Part shown: in pieces, positions 28,864-38,452 of the stretch
Layout of the letters: each line of letters opens with the position of its first letter
Numbering within the stretch: the stretch's first letter is position 1
Assembly (NCBI RefSeq): GCF_013408095.1
Contig: NZ_JACBZF010000007.1
Span: forward strand, 62,001 to 126,000
Direction of reading: 5' to 3'
DNA from: Novosphingobium marinum
Lineage (GTDB): Bacteria > Pseudomonadota > Alphaproteobacteria > Sphingomonadales > Sphingomonadaceae
Length of the DNA stretch: 64,000 bases
Program-made: the position numbers and the translations under genes
Notes under the pieces: model-generated
Told to the model about the DNA's origin: nothing
Database searches by the model: none
The model's input: only the letters and a program-made list of their open reading frames with translations

Positions 28864-29721
28864 CTAGCGCGCGTGCTCGGACAGGAACCGCGTGATCGCC
28901 GCGACCGCCTCCGGCTCGTCTAGGATGGGCGCATGTCCCCTCTCCGGCAGGTCGACGAAGGCGAACGGCCCGGCATGCTCGCGTTCCATCCGCGCCACCG
29001 TTTCGCGAGAGAGCAGGTCGGACGTCTCTCCGCGCACGAGCAGTACGGGATGGGCGGACATCGCGTTCCACAGCGGCCAGAGGTCGACGGGCGCGACCCC
29101 TTCGGGCTCTGCGAAAGCATCGGCTATGCGCGGATCGTACGCGAACTCGATCTCGCCGGCCTCGGTCTCGCGGCAGGTCCTGCGGGCGAAAGCCAGCCAG
29201 TCGTCCGCGTCGAGCCCCCTGAGCGCATGCTGGTTGAGCGCGCGGGTCCGTTCGGCGGCCTCGGCCCAGTCGGTCATCGCCCCGCGCGGACCGACGAATT
29301 TCGCGATTCGCCCGAGACCGGCGTCGTCGATCTCCGGTCCGATGTCGTTGAGCACGATCGACGGGAACCGCTCGGGCTGCATCGCCACCATGACCATCGA
29401 CATGAGCCCGCCCATCGACGTCCCGACAAGGTTCGCCGTCTCGATTTCGAGCGACGAGAGCAGCGTGAACATGTCGTGCGAATAGGTGTCGGGTCGATAG
29501 TTGGCCGCGTCGGGATCGTTCTGCGACAGGCCGCGCCCGCGCTGGTCGGGCACGATCAGCCGGTACCGTCCCTCGAGGTGCGCGACGAGGGGCTCGAAGT
29601 CTGCGCTGTTGCGGGTGAGGCCGTGCATCATCAGCAGGACCGGCCCGTCGCCGGGATAGTCCCGGGCGAACAGGTCGAGCCTGTCGTCGGCGCTTCGAAA
29701 GCGGTGTTCCCGATAGGTCAT
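28864..29721 (-). CDS. Alpha/beta hydrolase
   Basis: A 285-residue cytoplasmic hydrolase. The nucleophile elbow is GTSMGGLMS near residue 100, the oxyanion-hole segment is MMHGLTRNSADF near residue 33, and the catalytic His is probably in PERGHAPILDEPEA near residue 262. The acidic residue of the triad may be in LLVRGETSDLLS. The nearest families are esterases and ring-fission hydrolases; no specific reaction can be stated. The gene lies between a TonB receptor and an MFS gene on the same strand, suggesting uptake and cleavage of an ester-type nutrient. Confidence 0.88.
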   Translation of the reverse strand: MTYREHRFRSADDRLDLFARDYPGDGPVLLMMHGLTRNSADFEPLVAHLEGRYRLIVPDQRGRGLSQNDPDAANYRPDTYSHDMFTLLSSLEIETANLVGTSMGGLMSMVMVAMQPERFPSIVLNDIGPEIDDAGLGRIAKFVGPRGAMTDWAEAAERTRALNQHALRGLDADDWLAFARRTCRETEAGEIEFAYDPRIADAFAEPEGVAPVDLWPLWNAMSAHPVLLVRGETSDLLSRETVARMEREHAGPFAFVDLPERGHAPILDEPEAVAAITRFLSEHAR

Positions 29722-29764
29722 GCGCGTGCCCCCGCCGGCCGGCGGTTAGGATTGCCGACCACGA

Positions 29765-32140
29765 TCAGAACTTGATCGTCGCGCTTACATAGACCTGTCG
29801 AGGGTTTCCGTAAAAGGCCGTAAGCGTCCCTTCCGGCCCGAGCGTCGGAATGACGTTGCCCGCACCGTCGTAGACGATCGCGCCGGAAAGCGGATCGGTC
29901 TGAACGAAAGTATAGCCCGACGTCTTGTACTGCTTGTCGAGCAGGTTCTTGCCGTGCAGCCCGATCGACCAGCGATCGTTCGGGGCGGTATAGACGATGT
30001 TGGCGTCGAGCAGCGCGTAGGACCCCTGGTCGAGGAACGGGTTCGGAATCTCGAACTGGTAGGTCTTGCTCTTGAACGAGACGGTCGTGCCCAGCGACAG
30101 GTCGCCGTCGCCCACCGGCGTGAGATAGGCCAGCGTCGCGCTGCCCGACCACTTCGGGGTATTCTGCACCTCGCGGAAATCGGCGACGTCGGTGGGAGTT
30201 GCCGCGATGTTGGTGATGTACGTCTTGTACTCGGCATCGATGTAGCCGAGCGATCCGGACAGCGTCAGGCGGTCGCCGGGAGTGGCGAAGTCGCGGGCGA
30301 GACGGGCGCTGCCTTCGAGCTCGACACCCTGGATACGCGCCTTGCCGGCATTCGTGATGACGCCGCAGAATGTGGGCAGTCCGTCGACCGTGCAGCCCAG
30401 CGAGCCGGGGATCTGCACATCCTTGTAGTCCATGCGGAACGCCGCTGCCGCGATGTAGAGACCGCCGCCGAAGAACGAACCCTTGTATCCGATCTCGTAG
30501 CTGTCGACGCTTTCGGGCGCGAAGCTCAGGAAGTCGGCGATCTCGCTGTCCTGCAGGATGCCGTCGCCGTCGAGGTCGGGCGCGCTGGTGCCGACGCCGC
30601 GCGGGTCGAAGCCGCCGCCCTTGAAGCCCTTCGAGTAGCTGGCGTAGATGTTCTGGTCGGGCGTCGGCTGGAAGCTGACTGAGGCGCGCGGCGTGAACTT
30701 CTTGTACTTCGCGGTACCGTCGAAATCGGTGGCCGGGCCGCCGAACGGCACGCCCGCGCCGCCGAAGACCGGCGACCCGCCGCCGAGGTAGTTCTGCCGC
30801 AGGATCTCGGCCCGGCGCTCGTCCCACGTGTAGCGACCGCCGACCGACAGGCTGAGTTGCTCGGTCACGTCGAAGGTGACGTCGCCGAAGACCGCGTAGG
30901 TCTCGGTATCGACGTTGGCCTCTGTGAACGCGGTCAGCCCGGCGAAGGTCGTGAAGATGCGGACGTCGAACTGCGTGTCGGCGCGGGCATCGAGGTAGTA
31001 GAACCCAAGCAGCGCCTGCAGCGGCCCGCCGTCGTCGTAGAGAAGCTGGAATTCCTGGCTGAGCTGCTCGTTGCGGTAATAGGCCGGCACGTCGAGATCG
31101 ACGGCGGGAAGCGCGTCGAAGTCGATCGGCGAGGCGCTGTCGTCCTTGCGCCATGCACTGATCGAGCGCAGCGTCACTGCATCGCTCAGTTCGGCCGTGA
31201 TGTTCATCGAAAGGCCGTAGGCTTCGACTTCCTGCTCGGGATCGAGAAGGCCGCCGCGCGTGTCGTAGACATCGTCGAGCACGGGCGCGCCGGATTGCAG
31301 GCCCGTAATCAGGCGATGGCCGCCGCGCGCGTTGCTCTTGTCCTTCGTGTAGTCGCCGGAAATACGCACCAGCACCGGCTCGCCGTAGCCGCCGAATTCG
31401 AGCGTGGCGCGGCCTGCCCAGATGTCCTTGTCGTAATTGTCCTGGCCGGTCGTCAGGTTCTCGCCGAAGCCGTCGCGGGTGAGCCGCGCGACCGAACCGC
31501 CGACGCGCACGATATCGCCGAGCGGAGCCGAGGCGGTGACGATGCCTTCCATCTGGTCGTAGGTGCCGTACGTCGCCTTGACGCGGACCGATACGTCCTG
31601 CGGCAACTGGCGGGTGACGTACTTGACCGCGCCGCCGATGGTGTTGCGACCGTAAAGCGTGCCCTGCGGGCCGCGCAGGACCTCGATCCGCTCGACGTCG
31701 TAGATGTCGAGCACGGCGGCCTGCGGGCGGTTAAGGTAGACGTCATCGAGATAGATGCCGACGCCCTGCTCGAAGCCGGAGACCGGATCCTGCTGGCCGA
31801 TGCCGCGGATGAAGGCGGAAAGCGTGGAGTTGGTGCCGCGCGAAGCCTCGAGCGTGGTGTTGGGCGTGTACTGCGCGATGTCGGTGATATCGACCGCGCC
31901 GCGCCGGGTCAGCTCCTCGGCACTGAAAGAGGTGACGGCCACCGGAACGTCGACGAGCCGCTCCTCGCGGCGGCGGGCGGTGACGATGATCTCGCCCTCC
32001 ATGCCGCCGTCGGCGTAGGCGTCGGTTTCCGCCGGGTCGACGCCGGCAGGGCCTGCATCCTGCGCAAAGGAAGGGGCGCTCAGCGATGCGGCGGCGATGA
32101 CGACGAGGCTGGAAGCAAGGCGAAGGCGGGCCGTGTTCAT
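29765..32140 (-). CDS. TonB-dependent receptor
   Basis: Complete outer-membrane receptor of 791 residues. Signal peptide (MNTARLRLASSLVVIAAA up to SFAQ), then a short periplasmic segment and the plug (GEIIVTARRREERLVDVPVAV; FIRGIGQQDPVSGFE; VERIEVLRGPQGTLYGRNT), followed by a 22-strand barrel with alternating aromatic strands and the terminal YVSATIKF ending in Phe, as needed for BAM-mediated insertion. Iron or another substrate is possible; sphingomonads use many such receptors for carbohydrates and aromatics. Divergent from a TetR regulator (32245) and upstream of the hydrolase and MFS genes, which suggests one nutrient-uptake unit. Confidence 0.94.
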   Translation of the reverse strand: MNTARLRLASSLVVIAAASLSAPSFAQDAGPAGVDPAETDAYADGGMEGEIIVTARRREERLVDVPVAVTSFSAEELTRRGAVDITDIAQYTPNTTLEASRGTNSTLSAFIRGIGQQDPVSGFEQGVGIYLDDVYLNRPQAAVLDIYDVERIEVLRGPQGTLYGRNTIGGAVKYVTRQLPQDVSVRVKATYGTYDQMEGIVTASAPLGDIVRVGGSVARLTRDGFGENLTTGQDNYDKDIWAGRATLEFGGYGEPVLVRISGDYTKDKSNARGGHRLITGLQSGAPVLDDVYDTRGGLLDPEQEVEAYGLSMNITAELSDAVTLRSISAWRKDDSASPIDFDALPAVDLDVPAYYRNEQLSQEFQLLYDDGGPLQALLGFYYLDARADTQFDVRIFTTFAGLTAFTEANVDTETYAVFGDVTFDVTEQLSLSVGGRYTWDERRAEILRQNYLGGGSPVFGGAGVPFGGPATDFDGTAKYKKFTPRASVSFQPTPDQNIYASYSKGFKGGGFDPRGVGTSAPDLDGDGILQDSEIADFLSFAPESVDSYEIGYKGSFFGGGLYIAAAAFRMDYKDVQIPGSLGCTVDGLPTFCGVITNAGKARIQGVELEGSARLARDFATPGDRLTLSGSLGYIDAEYKTYITNIAATPTDVADFREVQNTPKWSGSATLAYLTPVGDGDLSLGTTVSFKSKTYQFEIPNPFLDQGSYALLDANIVYTAPNDRWSIGLHGKNLLDKQYKTSGYTFVQTDPLSGAIVYDGAGNVIPTLGPEGTLTAFYGNPRQVYVSATIKF

Positions 32141-32244
32141 CGGGGAATCTCTCCACTGACGTTCTATTCTGGTGTTGCCTCTATTGAAACCTGAACCGTC
32201 TTTCAACTTTAATATTTGCCAAGTGCATTTCCGTTGGCTAGCTG

Positions 32245-32874
32245 ATGCAAATGAGCAACGATCGCACGGTTGAGACAGCGGGGCCGGACAAGATCCCGCG
32301 TACCGCGCGGGGGCGCGAGACGCTTCGCAAGTTGCTCGATGCCGCCGCCGAGGAATTCGGCGAGAAAGGCTTTCACGACGGATCGATCAGCGGGATCACC
32401 CGGCGGGCGGGGACGGCGCTCGGCAGCTTCTACACCTACTTCGATTCGAAGGACGAGATTTTCCGCGCGCTGGTGAAGGACATGAGCGAGCGGGTGAAGA
32501 CCAGCGCCGGCAAGGCTCAGGTCGACGGGCTGACCTCGCTGGAACGCGAGCGCGCCGCGCTGGCCGGTTTCATGGAATTCGCGCGGGCGCACAAGGAAAT
32601 CTACCGGATCATCGACGAGGCCGAGTTCGTCGATCCCGAGAGCTATCGCAAGCATTACGAGACCACCGCGCGGCGCATTCGCGAGCGCCTCGAATACGGA
32701 GCCGCCAAGGGCGACCTCAAGCCCGGACTGGGCGAGGCGCACGCATGGGCGATCATGGGCATGAACGTGTTCCTGGGACTGCGCTATGCCGTCTGGGCAT
32801 CCGACGAGGACACCGACCGCGTGGCCGACATCGCCGCCGCGATCCTGGCCGAGGGCATCGGTCCGAAGGGTTAG
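32245..32874 (+). CDS. TetR/AcrR-family regulator
   Basis: A 209-residue DNA-binding protein. N-terminal helix-turn-helix at about residues 25-70 (ETLRKLLDAAAEEFGEKGFH; GITRRAGTALGSFYTYFDSKDE, of which GSFYTYFDSKDEIF is the family hallmark). The C-terminal ligand-binding half is helical. It is divergent from the TonB receptor, so it probably represses the receptor-hydrolase-MFS unit. The 104-base gap is A/T-richer than its surroundings, as expected for a promoter. Its last four bases overlap the convergent end of bioA. Confidence 0.88.
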   Translation: MQMSNDRTVETAGPDKIPRTARGRETLRKLLDAAAEEFGEKGFHDGSISGITRRAGTALGSFYTYFDSKDEIFRALVKDMSERVKTSAGKAQVDGLTSLERERAALAGFMEFARAHKEIYRIIDEAEFVDPESYRKHYETTARRIRERLEYGAAKGDLKPGLGEAHAWAIMGMNVFLGLRYAVWASDEDTDRVADIAAAILAEGIGPKG

Positions 32875-34121
32875 AGCCGGGTTGCGCCGAGCGCCTCGGA
32901 GATTACCGCGTAGACCCGGTCGAGCTGCTCCCCGGTGATCGAATAGGGCGGCATGACGTAGATGGTGTTGCCCAGCGGACGAAGCAGTACGTCGCGCTCG
33001 CGGAAAAAGGTCATGAGGCGCGGCGCGATGTCGGCCAGATAGCCCTGCTCGCCCGGCAGGTCGAACGCGGCGACCGAGCCGAGGCAGCGCGGGTTCTCGA
33101 TCCGATGCGCCTGCCCGAGCGTTTCCAGGGCCGCGCGCTGGCGCTCGCCGAGCCGGGCCACGCGGTCGAGCACCGGTTCCTCGCGCCAGATAGCGAGGTT
33201 GGCGTTGGCCGCGGCGCAAGCGATCGGGTTGGCGGTGTAGCTCGAGGAATGGAAGAACATCCGCGCGCGGTCGGTATCGTAGTGCGCCTCGAAGACCGGC
33301 TCGCTCGCCATCGTCACAGCCAGCGGCAGCGCGCCGCCGGTCAGACCTTTCGACAGGCACAGGAGATCGGGCACGACGCCTGCCTGCTCGCACGCCAGCA
33401 GCGACCCGGTACGGCCCCACCCAGTCATCACTTCGTCGGCGATCAGCAGCGTCCCGTGGCGCGAGCAGATGTCGCGCATCTCGGCCAGCACCCGGGCCGA
33501 ATAGGCGCGCATTCCCCCGGCGCCGAGAAGCAGCGGCTCGACGATGAACGCCGCCGCCCCGCCAGCGCAGGCATGGTCGAGCGCATCGAGCGCCAATTGC
33601 TCGCGTGCGGTCTCCGGAAAGGGAACCGTCGTCACGTCGAACAGCAGCGGCTCGTAAGGCCGGTTGAAGACGCCGCGCGCGCCCACGGACATCGCGCCGA
33701 TGGTGTCGCCGTGGTAGCTGTGCTCCAGCACCACGATCCGCTCGCGCGCCTCGCCGCGCGCCGACCAGTAGCCCAGCGCCATCTTGAGCGCGACCTCGAC
33801 ACAGGTAGATCCCGAATCTGAGAAGAACACGCGGGTCAGTTCCTGCGGCATCAGCGCGCGCAGGCCGCGTGCCAGCGTCTCGGCGGGCTCGTGAGTCCAG
33901 CCCGCGAAGATGAGCTGGTCGAGCCGCTGCGCCTGCTCCGCGATCGCCGCCATGATGCGCGGATGGCAGTGGCCGTGCGTCGTCACCCACCACGAGGAAA
34001 TCGCATCGATCACCTCGCGCCCGTCCTTCGTGAAGAGCAGCGCGTCCCTGGCGCTCGCGACTTCGGGGACGGGCTCGCGCAGCCCGTGCTGGGTGAAGGG
34101 GTGCCAGACGGGCGAGGTCAC
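32871..34121 (-). CDS. bioA: Adenosylmethionine-8-amino-7-oxononanoate aminotransferase
   Basis: PLP enzyme that converts 8-amino-7-oxononanoate to 7,8-diaminononanoate in biotin synthesis. At 416 residues it has the usual length. Marks include WHPFTQHG at the N-terminus, SDSGSTCVEVALKMA for phosphate binding, LLIADEVMTGWGRTG with the PLP-contacting Asp, and the Schiff-base Lys in LCLSKGLTGG. Last gene of the biotin operon; its ATG overlaps the bioD stop by four bases. Confidence 0.95.
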   Translation of the reverse strand: MTSPVWHPFTQHGLREPVPEVASARDALLFTKDGREVIDAISSWWVTTHGHCHPRIMAAIAEQAQRLDQLIFAGWTHEPAETLARGLRALMPQELTRVFFSDSGSTCVEVALKMALGYWSARGEARERIVVLEHSYHGDTIGAMSVGARGVFNRPYEPLLFDVTTVPFPETAREQLALDALDHACAGGAAAFIVEPLLLGAGGMRAYSARVLAEMRDICSRHGTLLIADEVMTGWGRTGSLLACEQAGVVPDLLCLSKGLTGGALPLAVTMASEPVFEAHYDTDRARMFFHSSSYTANPIACAAANANLAIWREEPVLDRVARLGERQRAALETLGQAHRIENPRCLGSVAAFDLPGEQGYLADIAPRLMTFFRERDVLLRPLGNTIYVMPPYSITGEQLDRVYAVISEALGATRL

Positions 34122-34756
34122 GCGCCGAAATCCTCCATCCGGAAACCGCGCGAGAAGGCGATGGCGAGCGGTGTGGGTTCGAGCCGTTCGAGCCTGGGCA
34201 GGCGGCCCAGCCGCGCGACCTCTCCCATCTCGCAGATCGTCGCCTCGCTGTCCTCGTTCGCGTCCCCGACGAAGGCGATGCCGTGAATCGGGACCGCGCG
34301 CGCGCGCAGCGCCTCGATGGTCAGCAGGCTGTGGTTGATCGTGCCGAGCGCGGTGCGTGCGACGATTATCGCCGGCACCTGCCAGTGCGCGAACACGTCG
34401 GCGTAGAGCAGCGAGCGCGTCAACGGGACGAGCGCGCCGCCCGCGCCTTCAATCACCAGCGGGCCGTCCGTTTCGGGCAGCGCGAGCCGTTCGGGAACGA
34501 TGGTCGTCCGGTCGATCTCGGCGGCGAGATGCGGGGAACACGGAGTGTGCAGGACGTAGGATTCGGGCAGTATGCGCCTGTCGGAAAGCCCGGCTAGTCT
34601 CGCGACTTCGGCGCTGTCCCCGCGTCCGTCCGCGTCGAGCCCGGCCTGTACCGGCTTCCAGTAGCTGGCCCCGAGAGCGGCGGTGAGGGCAGCGGCGAAG
34701 ACGGTCTTGCCGACGCCGGTATCGGTTCCGGTGACGACGAAGGCCGGCGCGCTCAT
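34118..34756 (-). CDS. bioD: Dethiobiotin synthetase
   Basis: ATP-dependent ring closure of diaminononanoate with CO2 to dethiobiotin. The 212-residue protein opens with the P-loop VVTGTDTGVGKTVFAAAL, the carbamate-binding lysine region is YWKPVQAGLD, and VIEGAGGALVPL is the conserved Glu/Gly segment. ATGA overlap with the bioC stop upstream and with the bioA start downstream. Confidence 0.95.
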   Translation of the reverse strand: MSAPAFVVTGTDTGVGKTVFAAALTAALGASYWKPVQAGLDADGRGDSAEVARLAGLSDRRILPESYVLHTPCSPHLAAEIDRTTIVPERLALPETDGPLVIEGAGGALVPLTRSLLYADVFAHWQVPAIIVARTALGTINHSLLTIEALRARAVPIHGIAFVGDANEDSEATICEMGEVARLGRLPRLERLEPTPLAIAFSRGFRMEDFGA

Positions 34757-35529
34757 CGCGGCGCGCGCCCGTCGCCGGCTTCGAGCACGCATGTGACGAC
34801 TTCGTAGGTCACTTCGCACCCCGTCGCCTCGAAGTTCGCCATGACGCGCCGCAGTTGCGGAGCGGTCAGCGGGCGATGCGCGCGCGCCGGCGTGCCCGCG
34901 CCGATGGCCTTCAGCGCCCGAAGAAAGCCGCGCGCGTTGTCGTGATGCTCGACATAGCGAGAGACGTCGATCCGCGCGTCGGGCAGGGCCCTGCGCCAGG
35001 TTTCGACCGCGGGAAGGTCGAGCGCGCCACACGAAAGCCCCTCGCGCGCATGCGCCGCGCGCCACTCGGCGAAACTTCCGCCGCCGAGCGTGGTGAACAC
35101 GAGACATCCCCCCGGCGCCAGCCACTCGCGCATCCGCAATGCAGCGGCAGGCGTATCGTCGAACCACTGCATCGCAAGGCTCGAGCAGATGAGGTCGAAG
35201 CCGGGTTCGGGCGGCATGCCGAATTCCCCATCGAGCACCGCAAATGTCATTCCCGGCCTCTCGCCCAGCCTCTCGCGGCTGCGCTCGACCATTTCGGGCG
35301 CGATGTCCGTGACCAGCCAGCGGCTGCCGATACCGCGCCCGACCAGCGCCTCGGTCAGGAAGCCGGTGCCGCAGCCGATCTCGAGCGCGCGGCCGACCGG
35401 CACGGTGCACGCCTCGGCGATATGCGCGGCCAGAGCGTCGGCGACGCGGCGCTGGACGCGCGCGTGCCGGTCATATTCGTCGGCGGCACCGAAGGCGCGC
35501 TCGACCCTGTTGCGGTAGGCCGCTGTCAT
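34753..35529 (-). CDS. bioC: Malonyl-ACP O-methyltransferase
   Basis: SAM-dependent methylation of malonyl-ACP that primes pimelate synthesis by the fatty-acid machinery. The 258-residue protein has the SAM motif I in LEIGCGTGFLTEALV near residue 50, and later VTDIAPEMVERS and LAMQWFDD, all typical of BioC. N-terminal FGAADEYDRHARVQRRVA matches the family helix. Overlaps both neighbours by four bases, as do the other genes in this operon. Confidence 0.9.
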   Translation of the reverse strand: MTAAYRNRVERAFGAADEYDRHARVQRRVADALAAHIAEACTVPVGRALEIGCGTGFLTEALVGRGIGSRWLVTDIAPEMVERSRERLGERPGMTFAVLDGEFGMPPEPGFDLICSSLAMQWFDDTPAAALRMREWLAPGGCLVFTTLGGGSFAEWRAAHAREGLSCGALDLPAVETWRRALPDARIDVSRYVEHHDNARGFLRALKAIGAGTPARAHRPLTAPQLRRVMANFEATGCEVTYEVVTCVLEAGDGRAPR

Positions 35530-36161
35530 CCCATGCGATTCGCAAAGTTCCTGATTTCGCCGGCGCAATAGAGGGGATCGGACACCGGCAGCAAGTGACC
35601 CGCGTCCGGCACGACCTTCTTCTCGATCTGCGGCACGCCGGAAAGCGCCGCTTCGCGCATTGCCTCGCTCAGGATGGGATCGCGGCCACCTTCGAGCGCG
35701 AGGACGGGAATCCGCAACCCCTGTGCGGTCTTGCGCATGTCGGCATCGCGCAGGGCGATGAAATCGGCGAGCAGCCGGTCGCCGACCGGCTCGGGCATCG
35801 GACCTTCGCTGCCGCTGCGCTTGCGGAAGTCGCCGACGAAGCTTGCCGGGTCGGCGCGGCATTGCGCGATCATGCGGCCAAAGGCGCGGCGCGGGACGCC
35901 GGGACCGTCGCCGTCGGAAGCGAAGCGGTCGAAACCGTTGATGGCGACAAGGCCCAGCGCGCCTTCGGGCATCGCCTCGATGGCGCGGCAAGTGCCGAAG
36001 CTGTGCGCGACGAGGATGCACGCGCTCTCGACCCGAGGCTCACGCGCAGGGCCGAAATAACCCCGGTCGACGACGCGGCAGTCGAACCCGGGCAGCGCCG
36101 CGATCACGTCGCGCCAGATGGCGGAATCGAACGCCCAGCCGTGATGGAACAGCAGGATCAC
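35526..36161 (-). CDS. Pimeloyl-ACP methyl ester esterase-like (BioH-type) hydrolase
   Basis: A 211-residue alpha/beta hydrolase expected to release methyl ester from pimeloyl-ACP methyl ester, ending the BioC-primed chain. The oxyanion segment LLFHHGWAFDSAIW is BioH-like, the nucleophile elbow is LVAHSFGTCRA near residue 52, and the C-terminal His is in VVPDAGHLLPVSDP. It sits between bioF and bioC with four-base overlaps on both sides, which strongly supports the biotin role. It is somewhat shorter than E. coli BioH (256 residues), so it may be one of the alternative non-orthologous esterases of this pathway. Confidence 0.82.
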   Translation of the reverse strand: MILLFHHGWAFDSAIWRDVIAALPGFDCRVVDRGYFGPAREPRVESACILVAHSFGTCRAIEAMPEGALGLVAINGFDRFASDGDGPGVPRRAFGRMIAQCRADPASFVGDFRKRSGSEGPMPEPVGDRLLADFIALRDADMRKTAQGLRIPVLALEGGRDPILSEAMREAALSGVPQIEKKVVPDAGHLLPVSDPLYCAGEIRNFANRMG

Positions 36162-37309
36162 AGCGCTTCGGAGGTCGCTTCGAGCAGGCGCTGGATATCC
36201 TCGGACCTGTGCGAGGCGCGCAGCGTCATGCGCAGGCGGCTGGTGCCCTTCGGAACCGTTGGCGGGCGGATCGTTCCGGCAAGGAAGCCGCGCCCGGCCA
36301 GCGCTTCACCGATGCGCATCGTGGCTTCGACCTCGCCGATCACGGCAGGCACGACCGGGCTGGCCGAACCCCGGGTATCGAGCCCCAGTTTCGCAAGGCC
36401 CGCGCGCAGTTGCTCGCCGAGCGCGGCGATGTGCGCCCTTTCGGCGTCCATCCCCGGCACGAGGTCGAGCGCGGCGTCGATGGCGCCGAGCACGGGCGGG
36501 GGCGGAGCGGTCGAGTAAACGAAGCCGCTGCCTGCGTTGGAAAGGAGGGCGCAGGTATCGCGCGATGCCGCGACATAGGCTCCGAAGCTGCCCATCGCCT
36601 TGCTGAAAGTGCCCATGACGACGTCCGCGCCCGCCGCAAGACCTGCACCGCGCGGGCCGAGGACACCGGTCGCATGCGCCTCGTCGACGATCAGGAAGGC
36701 GTCGTGTTCGTCGGCGATGGCGCGCAGCGCGGCGATGTCGGCAAGGTCGCCGTCCATCGAGAACACGCTTTCGGTCATGATTATCCTCGCGGGCGCATCG
36801 GCTCCCTTGCCGGAGAGGCGCGCGCGCAGGTCGGCGAGGTCGTTGTGCCGATAGCGCGCCTGCCGGACCCCTGCGGCGGCGCAGCCCGCGTGCATGCTCG
36901 CGTGTACCAGCCGGTCGGTGAAGACCATCGCGCCCGGTGCCGCCCTTAGCAGCGCGGGAAGGATCGTGGCGTTCGCCTGCCAGCCCGACGCGAAAAGCAG
37001 CGCTGCTTCGGTTCCCTTGAATGCCGCGATCCTCGCTTCGAGATCGAGGTGCGCCGTGCGCGTGCCCGAAACCAGCCGCGATGCGCCCGACCCCGTGCCC
37101 AGCCGCGAGGTCCATTCGCGTGCCCGTTCGACCAGCGCCGGATGTGCCGACAGGCCGAGGTAATCGTTGCCCGCGAAGTCGAGCAGCGTCGCGTCGCCGC
37201 GCCTCAGCGTGCCGTGCGGCGCGGGATCGGTGGGGACGAGGCGGCGGCGAAGTCCATCGGCCTCCAGCGCCGAGAGGTGCCCGGCTATGCGCTCTTGAAG
37301 GCTGCCCAT
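36158..37309 (-). CDS. bioF: 8-amino-7-oxononanoate synthase
   Basis: PLP-dependent condensation of pimeloyl-ACP and alanine. The 383-residue protein has DFAGNDYLGLSAHP at the N-terminus, GSGASRLVSGT, the PLP-stacking and Asp region FLIVDEAHATGVLG and the Schiff-base Lys in VMGTFSKAMGSFGAY near residue 236. It starts 11 bases after the bioB stop and overlaps the esterase gene by four bases. Confidence 0.95.
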   Translation of the reverse strand: MGSLQERIAGHLSALEADGLRRRLVPTDPAPHGTLRRGDATLLDFAGNDYLGLSAHPALVERAREWTSRLGTGSGASRLVSGTRTAHLDLEARIAAFKGTEAALLFASGWQANATILPALLRAAPGAMVFTDRLVHASMHAGCAAAGVRQARYRHNDLADLRARLSGKGADAPARIIMTESVFSMDGDLADIAALRAIADEHDAFLIVDEAHATGVLGPRGAGLAAGADVVMGTFSKAMGSFGAYVAASRDTCALLSNAGSGFVYSTAPPPPVLGAIDAALDLVPGMDAERAHIAALGEQLRAGLAKLGLDTRGSASPVVPAVIGEVEATMRIGEALAGRGFLAGTIRPPTVPKGTSRLRMTLRASHRSEDIQRLLEATSEAL

Positions 37310-37319
37310 CGCCGCCCGG

Positions 37320-38375
37320 TCATGCCGGTTCGGCTTGAGTGGCGCAGGCGGGTGCGGCGCAGGATTCCGCGCGCATCGGTTCCTCGCCCGCCAGCGGCTT
37401 CAGACCGAGCCTGGCGAAAAGCGCGGCATCGCTGTCGTCGCCCGCGTTCGGCGCGGTGAGCAGCTTGTCGCCGGTGAAGATGGAGTTCGCGCCCGCCAGG
37501 AAGCACAGCGCCTGCGTCGCTTCGGACATCGCCTCGCGCCCGGCGGACAGCCGCACCATCGATCGCGGCATCGCGATGCGCGCGGCAGCGACGGTGCGCA
37601 CGAACTCGATATCGTCGATCTTCGCCAACGGCGTGTCGGCCAGCATGTCGCCCAGCGGCGTGCCCTTGACCGGGACCAGCGCGTTGACCGGCACGCTCTG
37701 CGGATGTTCGGGAAGCGTGGCGAGCGCGTGGACGAAGCCGACCCTGTCCTCGCGCGCTTCGCCCATGCCGACGATCCCGCCCGAGCATACGTTGATCCCG
37801 GCATCGCGCACGGTGTCGAGCGTATCGAGCCGGTCCTCGAAGCTGCGCGTCGAGATCACTTCGCCATAGCGTTCGGGCGAGGTGTCGATGTTGTGGTTGT
37901 AGTAGTCGAGGCCCGCATCCTTGAGCTGCCGCGCCTGCGCGGGCGTCAGCATGCCGAGCGTCATGCAGGTCTCCATGCCCATCCCGGCCACGCCCTGCAC
38001 GATCTCGACGATCTTCGGCATGTCGCGGTCCTTGGGATTGCGCCAGGCAGCACCCATGCAGAAGCGTTGCGAGCCGGCATCCTTCGCCTGCGCCGCGCGC
38101 TGGAGCACCGCCTGCACGTCCATCAGCTTCGTTGCCTCGACCCCGCTGTCGGCGTGGACGGACTGCGAGCAATAGCCACAATCTTCGGGGCAGCCGCCGG
38201 TCTTGATCGAAAGCAGCGTGCAAAGCTGCACCTGGTCAGCGGCATGATGCGCGCGGTGGACCGTGGCCGCGCGGAACAGGAGCTCGGTAAACGGCAGGTC
38301 GAACAGCGACGCGATTTCCTCGCGCGTCCAGTCGGTGCGCGGGCTATGGGTATCGGAGGAAGGAGCGTCGGTCAT
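37320..38375 (-). CDS. bioB: Biotin synthase
   Basis: Radical SAM enzyme inserting sulfur into dethiobiotin. The CX3CX2C cluster motif is in [14 protein letters not shown] near residue 65, and the second-cluster ligands and substrate region are seen in [11 protein letters not shown] and GGIVGMGE. 351 residues, with start ATG 38375. First gene of the biotin operon (bioB-F-H-C-D-A); all later genes are joined by 4-bp overlaps or an 11-base gap, so a promoter just upstream in the 77 bases next to the TadG-like gene should drive all six. Confidence 0.95.
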   Translation of the reverse strand: MTDAPSSDTHSPRTDWTREEIASLFDLPFTELLFRAATVHRAHHAADQVQLCTLLSIKTGGCPEDCGYCSQSVHADSGVEATKLMDVQAVLQRAAQAKDAGSQRFCMGAAWRNPKDRDMPKIVEIVQGVAGMGMETCMTLGMLTPAQARQLKDAGLDYYNHNIDTSPERYGEVISTRSFEDRLDTLDTVRDAGINVCSGGIVGMGEAREDRVGFVHALATLPEHPQSVPVNALVPVKGTPLGDMLADTPLAKIDDIEFVRTVAAARIAMPRSMVRLSAGREAMSEATQALCFLAGANSIFTGDKLLTAPNAGDDSDAALFARLGLKPLAGEEPMRAESCAAPACATQAEPA

Positions 38376-38452
38376 CGGGCAATCCGGTCTGGTTCGGTTT
38401 CGCGCCGTCCCGTAGACCGGATTTGCGGGATTGATAAGCCCCGTGCGGGCGA

